From: Chlorocebus sabaeus
Taxonomy: Eukaryota > Chordata > Mammalia > Primates > Cercopithecidae
Assembly: GCF_047675955.1 (NCBI RefSeq)
Contig: NC_132915.1
Span: forward strand, 12,023,766-12,087,765
DNA: 64,000 bases
Direction: 5' to 3'
Positions 1-10,844 of the stretch are shown here, piece after piece. The notes beneath the pieces are model-generated. The model searched no databases and had not been told where the DNA came from. It was given only the letters and a program-made list of their open reading frames with translations. The first letter of the stretch is position 1. Each line of letters opens with the position of its first letter. Both the position numbers and the translations under genes were made by a program.

Positions 1-52
1 CTTGGCCTCCGAAAGTGCTGGGATTGCAGATGGGAGTCACTGCACCCAGCCT
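1..52 (-). mobile_element. Alu, antisense, cut by window edge
   Basis: Opens with the Alu phrase 'gtgctgggattgcagatgg' and ends at 'cacccagcct'. Only the 5' end of the element is inside the window. Confidence 0.85.
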
Positions 53-54
53 GT

Positions 55-1290
55 TCAGTTATTTTTGAATCATCATGTTTTAGAGGGCAGTAAGTGCTTT
101 GGAAGAAGACAAAGTAGATTCCAGCAAGGGCAATGGGTATGCTAGGGTCTGGAGGTAGTTTGCAGTATTAAATAGGATGGTTGGGATGAGTTGTATTGAA
201 AAGGTGTTACTTCAGCAAAGGAAGTGATGGAGTTCGTTATTGAGATACCTGGCAGAAGCACATTCCAGGCAAAAGAAACGGCTTATACAAAGGCACTAAA
301 GTGAGATCCTGGCATGTTGGAGGAAAGCAGGGAGGCCCACCCAGTGCAGTGCGTCCAGAGCAGAGTGAGTGAGAAGACTTGTAGGTAGGATATGAAGACA
401 GGGAGGTAGGGACTGGGGGTATTCCCCTAGGGTCCTTTATGTCATTGAAATGGGTAGCCGCACAGGGCTTTGAGCAGAGTGGTGACAAAAATCTACCTAA
501 GGTGTTTTTTCCTTCTTCTATCCTCCAGTGTATTTAAAGGATCACTAAGCATGTTGTGTTGAGAATAAACTGTAGGGGGCGTCAGAGGTAGAAGGGAGAC
601 TAGTGACGTTGTTTACTTGACCATGGTAGATGTGGTAAAGTGATCAGATTCTGGATATATTTTGAAAGTAGAATTATCAAGACTTCCCATTGTATTGGAT
701 GTGGGATAAGAGACAAGGATGAAGCTAAGTTGGATTGAGCAACTGGAGACATAGAATTGTTTTTAACTTAGATGGGAAAGCCAGGGTAGAGCACACTTAG
801 AAGGGAAGGTCAGATCCGTTTTGTATGTGTTGAGTTGGTAATATTATTAGAGATTGAAGTGGAAATGTTGAGTAATTTCAAGACTAGATGAGATCACCAA
901 GGAAGTAACTGTAGTTAGGCGAGGACAGGGAAAGGACTAAGCCCTGGGCATTCCATTAAAGTGAACTTAGCAGTGGTCAGTGAGGTTGGGAGGAAACAAA
1001 GTATATAGCCAAATGAAGAAAGCATTTCCAAGAAGAGGATGTGGTCAGCTTTATCAAATGCTGCTGATAGGACAAATAAGATGAGGACTGAGAATTGACA
1101 ATTGGGTTTAGTAACATGGAGATCATTGGTTATTGAGAAGAATGGTGTTGGTGGAGTGGGGTGGGGAAAGTCTGATTGGAATGTGTTTCAGAGAGGATTG
1201 GAAGAGAGGCTTGTTGACAGTGTGCATAAACAAGTCTTTGCTTTCAGAAGGAGAGAAATGGGACAGTAGTTGGATTGGGGGAATAGGAGT
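55..1290 (-). repeat. LINE-2 (L2), antisense, unusually long
   Basis: The purine-rich strand matches the recalled reverse complement of L2 in order over more than a kilobase: the 'gcattccaggcaaaagaaac' type block near 260, 'ctgtagggggc' near 570, the block around 640-700, and 'aatgctgctgatagg' near 1055. It lies in the intron with no open frame of note. Confidence 0.75.
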
Positions 1291-2041
1291 GAGAAAGTTT
1301 TTTTCCTAAGACACAGAAATATCTTGATTTTATGGTGATGAAAATGATTCAATAAAGAGGAAAGAGGATATTATACCTAAATTCCGAGCTCTGTTTTTAT
1401 AATCGCTTTTTTTCATACATTCTCAGTTCCTCTGCCCCTCTCTTGCTTTATCACTCTTGCTTGGCAAAGCCACAAACTTGGTGAAATGCAACACTTCTGC
1501 TTCTAGGTGCCTGCACTTTCTATTACACCATATTGTAATCAGCACAAGCTTTTGCAAGATTTTTCATTTATTCTGAAGTGTTCTGGCTTCGGGCTTCGGT
1601 AATAAAAAGTGAACTGTAAGGGATACACTGGCCTGCCTTAGGATAATAGGGTTGAGAGCTGACTTTTTTCATGGGGGACTCTTAAGCCTAGAAAGCAGAA
1701 TTCTTTGAAGTTGTCTGTTTCTTCAGTGAAGATTATTTGCCGGGGTTAGATGCTTGTTACTGCTGAGCATGTCCCACAGTGGTAGGGCATGGAAGATATG
1801 GAAGAGGTAAGAAGTTACTATTTGCAGTTCCAACGTTTTAGTGAGCCCCGTTTCGTAGTCTTCCTCTGTCGTCCTTGTTTCTGAGTGCTAGGTTACTAGT
1901 TTCCTGGGTTCTTCTTAGCAGAATACCTGTTCCTTCTTCCCCCTTAGTTTTCTTTTCTGTCACTGTAGGCTTAAACATAACCAACCTTCCTTCCTTCCTC
2001 GCTCCCTTCTTCAGAATTCTTGTTGCTTTATTTTCATTTTT

Positions 2042-2329
2042 CTTTTTTTTTTGAGACAGAGTCTCGCTGTGTCACCCAGGCTGGAGTGCAGTGGTGCGAT
2101 CTTGGCTCACAGCAACCTCCGCCTCCCAGTTCAAGTGATTCTCCTGCCTCAGCCTCCTGAGTAGCTGGGATGACAGGCTTACACCACCAGGCCAGGCTAA
2201 TTTTTGTATTTTTGGTAGAGATGGAGTTTCACCATGTTGACTAGGCTGATCTTGAACTCCCAACCTCAGGTCGCCCGCCTTGGCCTCCCAAAGTGCTGGG
2301 ATTACAGGTGTGAGCTACTGCGCCAGGCC
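2042..2329 (-). mobile_element. Alu, antisense
   Basis: Poly-T followed by 'gagacagagtctcgctg' and ending 'gcgccaggcc'; full-length, diverged (AluS/J type). Confidence 0.9.
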
Positions 2330-3723
2330 CTTTATTTTTGATAAACTGCTATAATAAGTTCCTGTTAGAAGTATTTTTAGACATTACACCATGTTGTCTT
2401 GATATTCTGATCATATATGCACACATATATATGCATTTTTTCAAGAGATGTTTAACAGATATATACCATATATTGAATATTTGCCATCAAATATTCTTAA
2501 ATATGTTATCTTGCAGTATATCACTTTCAAGTTAAAATGCCAGAAACAACACCAGTATCTACAATTATCTTAAGGAATGTTATATAATGACACATTAAGG
2601 TATAGAATCTTTTGACTTGTAATTCTTAGAATGATATAGCAGAAATGATGCAAAAAGTCTTCAGTGTGAGATTATGATGAAGCTACATTTTACCATTGTC
2701 TTTTTCAGCCATAATGAAAATGGTCTCGGTGTCTAGCTGCAGACAGATTTACTCATTCTAGAGCCGCAGGCAGATTTACTCCTTCTAGCTCATTCAACAC
2801 AGGATACATGACTGCATGGAAGGGCATATGAAACATGGAAATGGCCTCAGCTTCATTCTTCATCTCTTCCATTGTCATCTCATTCAGACACCAACTACAG
2901 TAGAAAAAGCAGTGCTAAAATGCACTTCATTCACTGCAGTATTCTCCTTTTTTGCGTGATAAAAGAGTAAGGCACAAAACACACACAGGCAACTGAGGCA
3001 CTGACTTCACTTCCCACCTATGGACCCTCTTCAGGGTCTGTTCACTTTGGTAACGCCAGAAGGACTTGAGAGGAACCAACTTTATTTCTTTACTTTTTCT
3101 GTAATCTAGTCACAAGAGGAAGAGGAGAGAAATGCCTGTGGTTTATTTTACTGTGAACTGCAAGTTCAAATCATTTCTTATCTGTTGAAATAGAGTTGGC
3201 TGTGATAATAGTGCTCACCATTATTCTTTTCAACTCTATCACCTCTAATAAAATCCACAGGGAACTTCTCATGAGATGTGCTGTTAGTGTATTCATAGTC
3301 TCTTCTGTTTGTGGCAGCAACAGTGCTTTTGAAATCACATAAGATTTTTTTCTCCCTGTGGATATATAGTGATTTTTACTTAATTTAGAAATAGAAAAAA
3401 GTTACTTTGATTTTGTAGTTGTGTCTTAAAAAAGAGTAAAAAAAGATTACAATTTAAAATTTCTCATTGACTTTAAAAACAATTGATGTATTTTTTGTAC
3501 ACAATTCTAAATATTTCCTTTTTTTAGTTAAGAAAATGAAAAAAAATTATGTATGTCTTGTTGAAAAGTTCTGTTATTGAAGAAAAACATCCAGAATATC
3601 TTCTACTTTATCAGAGTGTCTTCTAAATGTATTAAGTTAAACAATTTGAAGTTTGCCCTTTTTGTGTGTGTGTTGTCTCTTTAAATATGACATTACTAAA
3701 TATTTCATAAGTATGTGATTAAC

Positions 3724-4026
3724 TTTTTTTTTTTTTTTTTTTTGAGATAGAGTTTTGCTCTTGTTGCCCTGGCTGGAGTACAATGGCACGATCTTGGCTC
3801 ACTGCAACCTCCACCTCCTGGGTTCAAGTGATTCTCCTGCCTCAGCCTCCTGAGTAGCTGGGATTACAGGCACCTGCCACCATACCCAGATAATTTTTGT
3901 ATTTTTAGTAGAGATGGAGTTTCACCATGTTGGCCAGGCTGGTCTTGAACTCCTGTCCTCAGGTGATCCACCCGCCTTGGCCCCCCACAGTGCTGGGATA
4001 ACAGGCGGGAGCCACCACGCCCAGCC
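3724..4026 (-). mobile_element. Alu, antisense
   Basis: Twenty-odd T, 'gagatagagttttgctc' and the full two-arm structure to 'cacgcccagcc'. Confidence 0.9.
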
Positions 4027-4430
4027 GTGTTTAACTTTTTGAATTCACAGTAGTTATTCCACTTTTTAGTGATGCCAAAAAATTCTGCTTCAGTAAGCAT
4101 TGGTATTTAAAAGATATTTAGAGTATTTTTGGGTTAATAGTTGCAAAATAAACTTGAAGATTTATGAAAATTGTGTGAATTGAGATTTAAGGTTGTTTTA
4201 ACACGTATGATGTCTAAAAATGAAACCTATTGTTTGAGGGAAGATGTGCATAGAAGCTTTTACTAATTTGAAAATATTCTTATATGGAAATACCACATAT
4301 TTACTAGTATTTGACTACTGTGTGAATGGTGTACAGTAAGTGCACTAATCACAGGATGCTGTGATTGGTTTATGTATTTTAAGGAAGAGTATTAGAACAG
4401 GAAGGATAATTTGAACTGTCTCAAAAGATC

Positions 4431-4731
4431 TTTTTTTTTTTTTTTTTTTGAGACGGAGTCTTGCTTTGTCGCCCAGGGTGGAGTGCAGTGGCCGGATCTC
4501 AGCTCACTGCAAGCTCCGCCTCCCGGGTTTACGCCATTCTCCTGCCTCAGCCTCCCGAGTAGCTGGGACTACAGGCGCCCGCCACCTTGCCCGGCTAGTT
4601 TTTTGTATTTTTTGGTAGAGACGGGGTTTCACCGAGTTAGCCAGGATGGTCTCGATCTCCTGACCTCGTGATCCGCCCGTCTCGGCCTCCCAAAGTGCTG
4701 GGATTACAGGCTTGAGCCACCGCGCCCGGCC
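4431..4731 (-). mobile_element. Young AluY with Old World monkey-type variants, antisense
   Basis: Full-length and nearly undamaged. On the + strand it carries 'cccagggtggagtgcagtgg' followed by CCGG, 'cccgggtttacgcc', 'cccggctagtttttt', 'cccgtctcggcc' and 'acaggcttgagcc', variants I recall from cercopithecid AluYR subfamilies and not from human AluY. It is flanked by a perfect target duplication AAAAGATCTT at 4423-4432 and 4734-4743, so the insertion is recent. Confidence 0.85.
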
Positions 4732-4822
4732 CTAAAAGATCTTAACATTAGGTTGCAAATGACATTATGTTAGGTTTCTGTGTTTTTGTAGCAGAAACCT
4801 ACAGTTTCTGCGTTTTGTGGCA

Positions 4823-4872
4823 GAAACTGTTATCAAAATCAATAAAAAAAAATTGATTTTGATAACAGTTTC
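4823..4872. repeat. Perfect 21-base inverted repeat with 8-base A loop
   Basis: The left arm 4823-4843 and right arm 4852-4872 are exact reverse complements around eight A. The right arm also begins a direct duplication (about 4862-4925). A smaller inverted repeat CAGTTTCTG/CAGAAACTG (4802, 4821) overlaps the left arm. Confidence 0.95.
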
Positions 4873-5111
4873 CTGGCTGATTTTAGGTATTTGATAACAG
4901 TTGCCTGGCTGATGATAGGTATTTTAATAGTCATACATTGCATTCTGAAGTGACCCAGCAGAAGCGCATAGGACTCAAATGTTCTCTTTTTGTTTCTGGT
5001 GTTATCTTGTGTTGCCCATAATGAAAACTTTCCATTGTATGGCTTCTGTGATATCTAATGTATAGAAAAAAGAGTTACAAGTTTTTAATATCATTAACAT
5101 TTTTCTTTTAG

Positions 5112-5176
5112 ATTATCTGCAATTATGAAATGAAATAACTCAAGATGAGCAAGTTAAAAGTGATACCAGAGAAAAG
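5112..5176 (+). CDS. AGTPBP1: AGTPBP1 first coding exon (start codon at 5145; residues 1-10)
   Basis: This exon opens the gene for cytosolic carboxypeptidase 1 (NNA1/CCP1). Family knowledge: it is a zinc M14 carboxypeptidase that trims glutamates from tubulin tails, and its loss causes Purkinje-cell degeneration in mice and childhood cerebellar neurodegeneration in people. The acceptor follows a T-rich tract ending at 5111. Bases 5112-5144 are 5' UTR. The ATG at 5145 begins MSKLKVIPEK, the known N-terminus. An in-frame TAA at 5136-5138 lies two codons upstream, so this ATG is the earliest possible start in its frame. Position -3 is A, an acceptable context. The donor GT is at 5177; two bases of codon 11 carry into the next exon. 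Two tiny upstream ORFs lie in the UTR part. I recognised the protein from memory; no search was run. Confidence 0.95.
5125..5138 (+). promoter_or_regulatory. Two overlapping minimal upstream ORFs in the AGTPBP1 5' UTR
   Basis: Just before the start codon the exon reads ATGAAATGAAATAA. This contains ATG-AAA-TGA at 5125-5133 and, in another frame, ATG-AAA-TAA at 5130-5138. Both encode only Met-Lys. Both have a purine at -3, so scanning ribosomes could start there. The second stop is six bases before the main ATG. Such tiny uORFs can reduce or condition translation of the main frame; that role is inferred here. Confidence 0.7.
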
Positions 5177-5339
5177 GTACTGTAATTCTAAATATCAGTA
5201 TGCATAAGTTACAGAAATAATGTATGACAGAATTATTTGAAACTCAATACTTGACAAAGTATTATTTGTGTTTAAGTAGATAATACATTTATGTAATTAA
5301 AAATGTTTATTAACATTTAACTTTTCAGTTAAAATAGGA

Positions 5340-5935
5340 GTCAGCAAACTATGACCACCTCCTGTTTTTGTATGGCCTGTGAGCTCAGAATGGTTTTTAC
5401 ATTTTTTTTTTTTGAGACAGAGTGTCATTCTTGTTGCCCAGGCTAGAGTGCAGTGGCACAGTCTCAGCTTACTACAACCTTTGCCTCCCGGGTTCAAGTG
5501 ATTCTCCTGCCTCAGCCTCCTGAGTAGCTGGGATTATAGGCACCCACCACCACACCCGACTAATTTTTTGTACTTTTAGTAGAGACAGGGTTTCACCATG
5601 TTGTCCAGGCTGGTCTTGAACTCCTAACCTCAGGTGGTCCACCTGCCTCAGCCTCCCAAAGTGCTGGGATTACAGGTGTGAGCCTCCATGCCAGGCCAGT
5701 CTTTACATTTGTAAATGGTTAAAAAAAATAGTATTTTGTGATACATGAATATTATATACAATTTGCATTTCAGCATCTATAAATAAAGTGTTTTTTGGAA
5801 CACAGCCATGCTAATTCATTTACATATTGTCTGTGGCCACTTTTGCATTAAAATGGTAAATTCGAGTAGTTATGACAGGGACTGCGTAGCTCACAGTGCC
5901 TAAAATATATACTATTTGGCCCTTTATAGGAAAAG
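5340..5935 (-). mobile_element. hAT-type non-autonomous DNA transposon, split by an Alu
   Basis: 'gtcagcaaactatgaccacc' before the Alu, then 'ggaacacagccatgctaatt', 'attgtctgtggcc', 'tatttggccctttata' and 'ggaaaagttt' after it. These follow the order of a common MER/Charlie-like element whose exact name I cannot assign. A second, inverted copy is at 27855-28015. Confidence 0.6.
5402..5697 (-). mobile_element. Alu, antisense, inserted in a hAT element
   Basis: Poly-T, 'gagacagagtgtcattc' to 'catgccaggcc'. Flanking sequence on both sides belongs to one older DNA transposon. Confidence 0.9.
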
Positions 5936-5939
5936 TTTA

Positions 5940-6243
5940 GGCCGGGCACGGTGGCTCACGCCTGTAATCCCAGCACTTTGGGAGGCCAAGGCAGGTGGGT
6001 CATCTGAGGTCAGGAGTTCGAGACCAGTCTGGCCAACATGGTGAAACCCTGTCTCTATAAAAAATACAAGAATTAGCTGGGTATGGAGGTGGGCACCTGT
6101 AATCCCAGCTACCTGAGAGGCTGAAGCTGGAGAATTGCTTGAACCTGGGAGTCAGAGGTTGCAGTGAGCCCGGATCTCGCCACTGCACTCCAGCCTGGGC
6201 AAACAGCAAGACTGTGTCTCAAAAAAAAAAAAAAAAAAAAAAA
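5940..6243 (+). mobile_element. Alu, sense
   Basis: 'ggccgggcacggtggctcac' to a long A tail that grades into GAAA. The flanking AAAAGTTTA repeat is a likely target duplication. Confidence 0.92.
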
Positions 6244-6384
6244 AGAAAAGAAAAAAGAAAAAGTTTAACTGATTCCTGAGTTAAAGCACACTGTATCATC
6301 TCTGTTAAAGTTCTTAAATATCAAGAAATTGTCTTAATGTTGGTTTTATTTCTTTCAGTTGAAAGATAATTCTGATTGATTGTA

Positions 6385-6535
6385 TTTGAAATTGTCTTGG
6401 CTATACAGCCATGAGCAAAATGTGTAACTTTGTGAAGCCTCAGTTTTCTCATCTGCACAGTTATTTTAATGATAATGCTATTATCATAAGGCTGTGAAGA
6501 TTAGATGGTATTTGGCTCGGTATAATTAACAGTGT
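6385..6535 (+). repeat. MIR (partial)
   Basis: 'cctcagttttctcatctgca' followed by an ATAATGCTATTATCA-like stretch and 'gaagattagatgg' is the conserved MIR core order. Confidence 0.65.
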
Positions 6536-6981
6536 ATTAATATTTGTAGTGAAAGTTTCTGCTTTGTCGCAATGTTCTTATGGTTACCTGTATACAACTT
6601 TACATTCATAGGTATGCTTTATATTTGTTTTATAATGAATTGTATACACACTGTTTAGGTTAGATTTATTCCTTAAATTGCTAGGTTTTGCAGTTATTAA
6701 CTGTGTAATACATCATACCAAATTTCATTTTAGTCACATACTTGTGTAATTTCTATAGGAAAGGAATTAGGCATTATTTTTATTTTTAAAAGGATCTTTT
6801 TGAAAAATGCCTTACTTTTTGCATCAGGTCAAACAAATAATGCTATTTCTATTGATTAGCTAAACTATCTAAAGTTACTAGATCGTTGTGCATAAAAATG
6901 TGAAATTACTTTTAGTTTGAAAGCCTCTGGCTCCTAAGGCCATTTAAAATTTTTTTCTCCTGAAGTATATTTTATTGGATA

Positions 6982-7012
<31 letters not shown>

Positions 7013-8235
7013 GTAGGGTAACTAATTTGGAATCACTGCAAATAGTCTTTGTCTAAAGGCAATTATAATTTCTAGTAAAACTTGTCATATTGCTCTGTGA
7101 AGAAAGCTGAATGCAATAAGACAAACTGACATAGATAGAAAAGGGTCAAAGCTCCCTTCCCATAGTATGGCATATTGAGACTGTGTCAGAGAACTTACAA
7201 GAATGTCTTCTAAGGGTCTGAAAAACGGGGAGAAATAATACTTCCTGGTTTTGTTTTGAATTTTTTTCTTCAAATTTGATGAGAGCTCACCAATTTTCAC
7301 AGAAAATCTTTTGTGTACTTTCATGTCATCTTTTGTGTACTTTCTTGTCTCTAGAGGCTTCTGTAGATACTCTTCGATTTCTTTTTTTTTCCTTTGCCTC
7401 TTTTTGATTTATTTCTCAATTATGAGAAATTTTATGTACCTAGCTTGGTACTAAATCTGTGACAGTAGAAAAAAACATGAATATAACACTTAATACAGTG
7501 TATTGAAGAAAATGAGTGTTGAATATGTTCTTAAAAAAAAAAGCCCTATTCTCTTTTTACGCAAAGCCTGTAAGCTGATAAAGAATATCTGAACAAATGC
7601 AGTATGGTGACTTAACCAGTGTGTAGTGAAGTGTTAAATTTTGAGGTGTATAGAATTTGAAAATAAGGTACTCATAAACAGGTGTTTATTGTGTGATAGG
7701 GGCTTGAAGAAGCAAGGGTAGCTTGAGGGTTAGTGGAATATTCAGAGTTGCTGAATTTAAACAAATATTCTAATTAGATAGATTAGATTGGCAGATTTAA
7801 AGACCATGGCAGATGGCAGTAAGTGGCGATTTAAATCAAAGAAGCACGTCTAGTGAAATATAAGCAGCAGAAATATTCTCTACACTTCACTCTGTACCAT
7901 TGTGGTCATGCCCTAAATCTTATCATTAGAAAATCTCTCATTTCAAAATACTAATTTATTCTTTTCATTCTCCAACTATAATCTGTTGTCTTTGTAGCTC
8001 ACTTGCTCAAATATCTGTTCTCTAAGAGTTCTACCTCACCCAGAGCTCTACTCTGTTAACTTTTATTTTCTCTCATTCATCTCTTCCTCCTTCTCTTTTA
8101 TTAGTATAGAATCTGTTGTCCATTATTACACATTCTTGCTGATACCTAAGATGTCTTTACCTCACTTTAAATTTTTCCATCACATCCAAGAGACGAAGTC
8201 CTTACCCTGGATAACCTTTATTGAACAGCTGAATG

Positions 8236-9275
8236 GCATTGGAGGATGAACTCATTTAGTAGGTATCACTAAAAAAATGGTGACAGTGGATATCCTTATC
8301 TTGTTTTCTGATCATTGGAGAAAAGCATTCTTTTACCTTTAAGCATTTTGTTAACCAAGTTTCTGTAGATGCTTTTTATCAGGTTGAAAAAATTCTCTTA
8401 TATTCTAGTATGCTGAGAATTTTTTGTCCAGTATGAATGTCTGATTTTGTGAAATACTTTTTCTGTCTGTTGAGATGGCTACAAGGTTTTTCTTTTAGTT
8501 TATTAATAGGTGAATTTTAATGAATGATGTTCAAATATTAAACCAACCTTGCATTCCTGTGATTGATCTTACTTCATCATGATATATTGTTATTATCCTT
8601 TTCATATATTATTGAATTTGATTTGCTAAAGGGTTGTTTAGAACTTCTGCATCTATGTTCATGAAACATATTGGGCTGCTTTTTCCTTTTCTTGTAATGT
8701 TTTTATCTGGTTTTGGTATTAGGTACTAGCCACAGAATTTTGGAATCAGGAAGCATTTCCTCCTTTTCAGTTTTTTTGGAAGAGTTTGTATATAATTGGT
8801 ATTATTTCTTTGTATGTTTGGTAATATTCATCAGTTAAGGCACCTTGACTTGGAATTTTCTTTGTGGCAAGTTTTTAAAGTATAAATTCATGGCCGGGCA
8901 TGGTGGCTCATGCCTGTAATCCCAGCACTTTGGGAGGCTGAGGCAGGCAGATCACCTTAGGTCAGGAGTTCAAGACCAGCCTAGCCAACATGGTAAAACC
9001 CTGTCTCTACTAAAAGTATAAAAACTAGCCGGGCGTGGTGGTGGACGCCTGTAATCCCAGCTACTTGAGAGGCTGAGTCAGGAGAATTATTGGAACCCAG
9101 GAGACGGAAGTTGCAGTGAGCCAACACAGTGCCACTGCACTCCAGCTTCTGTGACAGAGTGAGACTCTGTCTCAAAAAACAAACAAACAAACAATAAAGT
9201 ATAAATTCACTTTCTTTAATAGATATAGATAGCACTATTAAGGTTTTTCAATTTCTTATTGAGTGAGTTTTGGTA
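8236..9275 (-). mobile_element. Old LINE-1 (L1M), antisense ORF2 region, interrupted by Alu
   Basis: The + strand reads as the complement of diverged L1 reverse-transcriptase sequence, for example 'ccttgcattcctgtgattga' near 8548. It is interrupted by the Alu at 8892-9195 and resumes after it. It continues at 10056, after the MLT1/L1 insertion complex. Many stops; not coding. Confidence 0.7.
8892..9195 (+). mobile_element. Alu, sense, with 14-base target duplication
   Basis: Full Alu ending in (CAAA)n. The 14-base sequence AAAGTATAAATTCA is present on both sides (8877-8890 and 9196-9209), marking a retrotransposed insertion into the L1M. Confidence 0.93.
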
Positions 9276-9279
9276 ATTT

Positions 9280-10050
9280 GTGTCTATGATAGTCTGAATA
9301 ATGGTCCCTTAGGAGATGTCCATGCCTTAATCCCTGGATCCAGTGAATGTGTTACATTACTTGATAAAAGGGACTTTGTAGATATAAATAAATTGGGCTT
9401 CTTGATATGGAGAGATGATCCTAGATTATCTGTGTGGGCCCAGTGTAATCATAAGGGTCTTTATTAAGGGGAAGGCAAGAGGATCAGAGTCAGTAGTAGG
9501 AGATGTGAGGATGGAAGCAAAAGGTTAGGGTGATGTAAAAAAGAGGCCATGAGCCAAGGAATACAGGTGACCTCTAGAAACTAGAAAAGGCAAGGAAATG
9601 GATTCTCCCTTAGAGCCTCTAGAAAAACCATTTCTTCTTCTTCTTTTTAAAAATTTATTATTTTTTTAAAATTATACTTTGAGTTTTGCATTACATGTGC
9701 AGAACGTGCAGTTTTGTTACATAAGTATACATGTGCCATGGTGGTTTTCTGCACCCATCAACTCATCACCTACATTAGGTATTTCTCCTAATGTTATCCC
9801 TCCCCTAGTCCCCCACCCCCCAACAGGCCCCAGTGTGTGATGTTTCCCTCCTTGTATCCATGTGTTCTTATTGTTCAACTCCCACTTAAGAGTGAGAACA
9901 TGTTACAAACCATTTCTTCTTACACCTTGGTTTTAGCCCAGTGAAACTGGTTTTGGATTTCTGATCTCTAGCCTGTAATACAATAATAAGTGCATGTTGT
10001 TTTTAAGCAGTGAGATTAGTGGTAATTGGTTACAGCAGTAGTAGGAAACA
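9280..10050 (+). repeat. MLT1 LTR (MaLR, ERVL-related), sense, split by an L1
   Basis: 'ctgaataatggtcccttagg', 'aaaagggactttgtagat', 'gtgtgggcccagtgtaatca' and, after the L1, 'ggttttagcccagtgaaact' and 'gttacagcagtagtaggaaa' follow the MLT1 order. It is a solitary non-coding LTR fragment with no viral genes. Confidence 0.8.
9640..9906 (-). mobile_element. 5'-truncated LINE-1 3' end, antisense, with 15-base target duplication
   Basis: The + strand is the complement of the primate L1 3' UTR ('tacatgtgccatggtggttt', 'taatgttatccctcccctag'). AAACCATTTCTTCTT occurs immediately before (9625-9639) and after (9907-9921), a clean target-site duplication within the MLT1. Confidence 0.9.
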
Positions 10051-10055
10051 AATAC

Positions 10056-10844
10056 TTTCATATGAAAGTATTAGGAAGCTAATGTCTTTCAAGGAATTTG
10101 TTCATTTCTTCTATGTTGTCCAATTTAGTAGGCATAAAGTTGTTGAAGTATTTTTTTATCTTTTTACTGTTTAGCATTTATAGTGATGTTACTTTTCCAT
10201 TCCTAATATTGGGAATTAGTGTTTTGTCTTTTTTCTCGATCAGCCTGGTTGGAAGTTTATCAGTTCTACTGATATTCTCAAAGAAGAAGCTTTTGGTTTT
10301 GTTGATTTTCCTATGGTTCTGCATGTTTCTTTGATATCTATTTTAATTTTTATTATTTCCTGACTTGTGCTTACTTTTGAGTTTCATGTGCTCTTTTTTT
10401 CTTATTTTTTACATTGAAAGCTAAGGTCATTGATTTTAGACATTTCTGTTCTACTGTGGACATTTATTACTGTAAATTTCCCCCTGAATACTGTTTTGGT
10501 GATATCCTGCTAATTCTGATATACTGTATTTTCATTCAGTTAGAAATAACTTCTGATTTCCCTTTTGATTTTTCTTTGATCCATGGGTTATTTAGAAGCT
10601 TGTTATTTACTTTCCAAATATTTGAGGGGTTTCTAAAGGTTTTTACTGACATTAGTTCTATAGTTGACTTGGTTAGTTATTAGCATGATGTATTTTTTCT
10701 GTTCTTTTACTTTTAGCCTATTTCTATCTTTATATTTAAAGTGCATTTCTTGTAGGCAAGGTATATGTGTCTGCCTTTTTTTTTTCTTTTAATATACAGT
10801 CTACCCTTCTCTGTCTTTTAATTGAGGATTTTAGATCCTATGTA
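10056..10844 (-). mobile_element. Old LINE-1 (L1M), antisense ORF2 region, continued
   Basis: Continuation of the L1M that begins near 8236 ('ggaatttgttcatttcttct', 'tgatttttctttgatccatg'). T-rich on the + strand with chance short frames; the frame at 10098-10334 is antisense L1, not a gene. Confidence 0.7.

Larger units (their letters stand above)
1..5111 (+). other. Upstream intron of AGTPBP1 (partial)
   Basis: The window starts inside an intron; the first, non-coding exon and the promoter are not here. Contents: an Alu fragment at the edge, a long antisense L2 (about 55-1290), antisense Alus at 2042-2329, 3724-4026 and 4431-4731, and a hairpin with direct repeats at 4802-4925. I recognise nothing in 1290-2040, 2330-3720 or 4027-4420 beyond AT-rich intron and a 27-base tandem duplication at 2736-2789. 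Confidence 0.8.

Noticed and set aside
1..5111. Promoter or CpG island of AGTPBP1
   Set aside because: No CpG-dense segment outside Alus; the stretch is AT-rich intron and L2.
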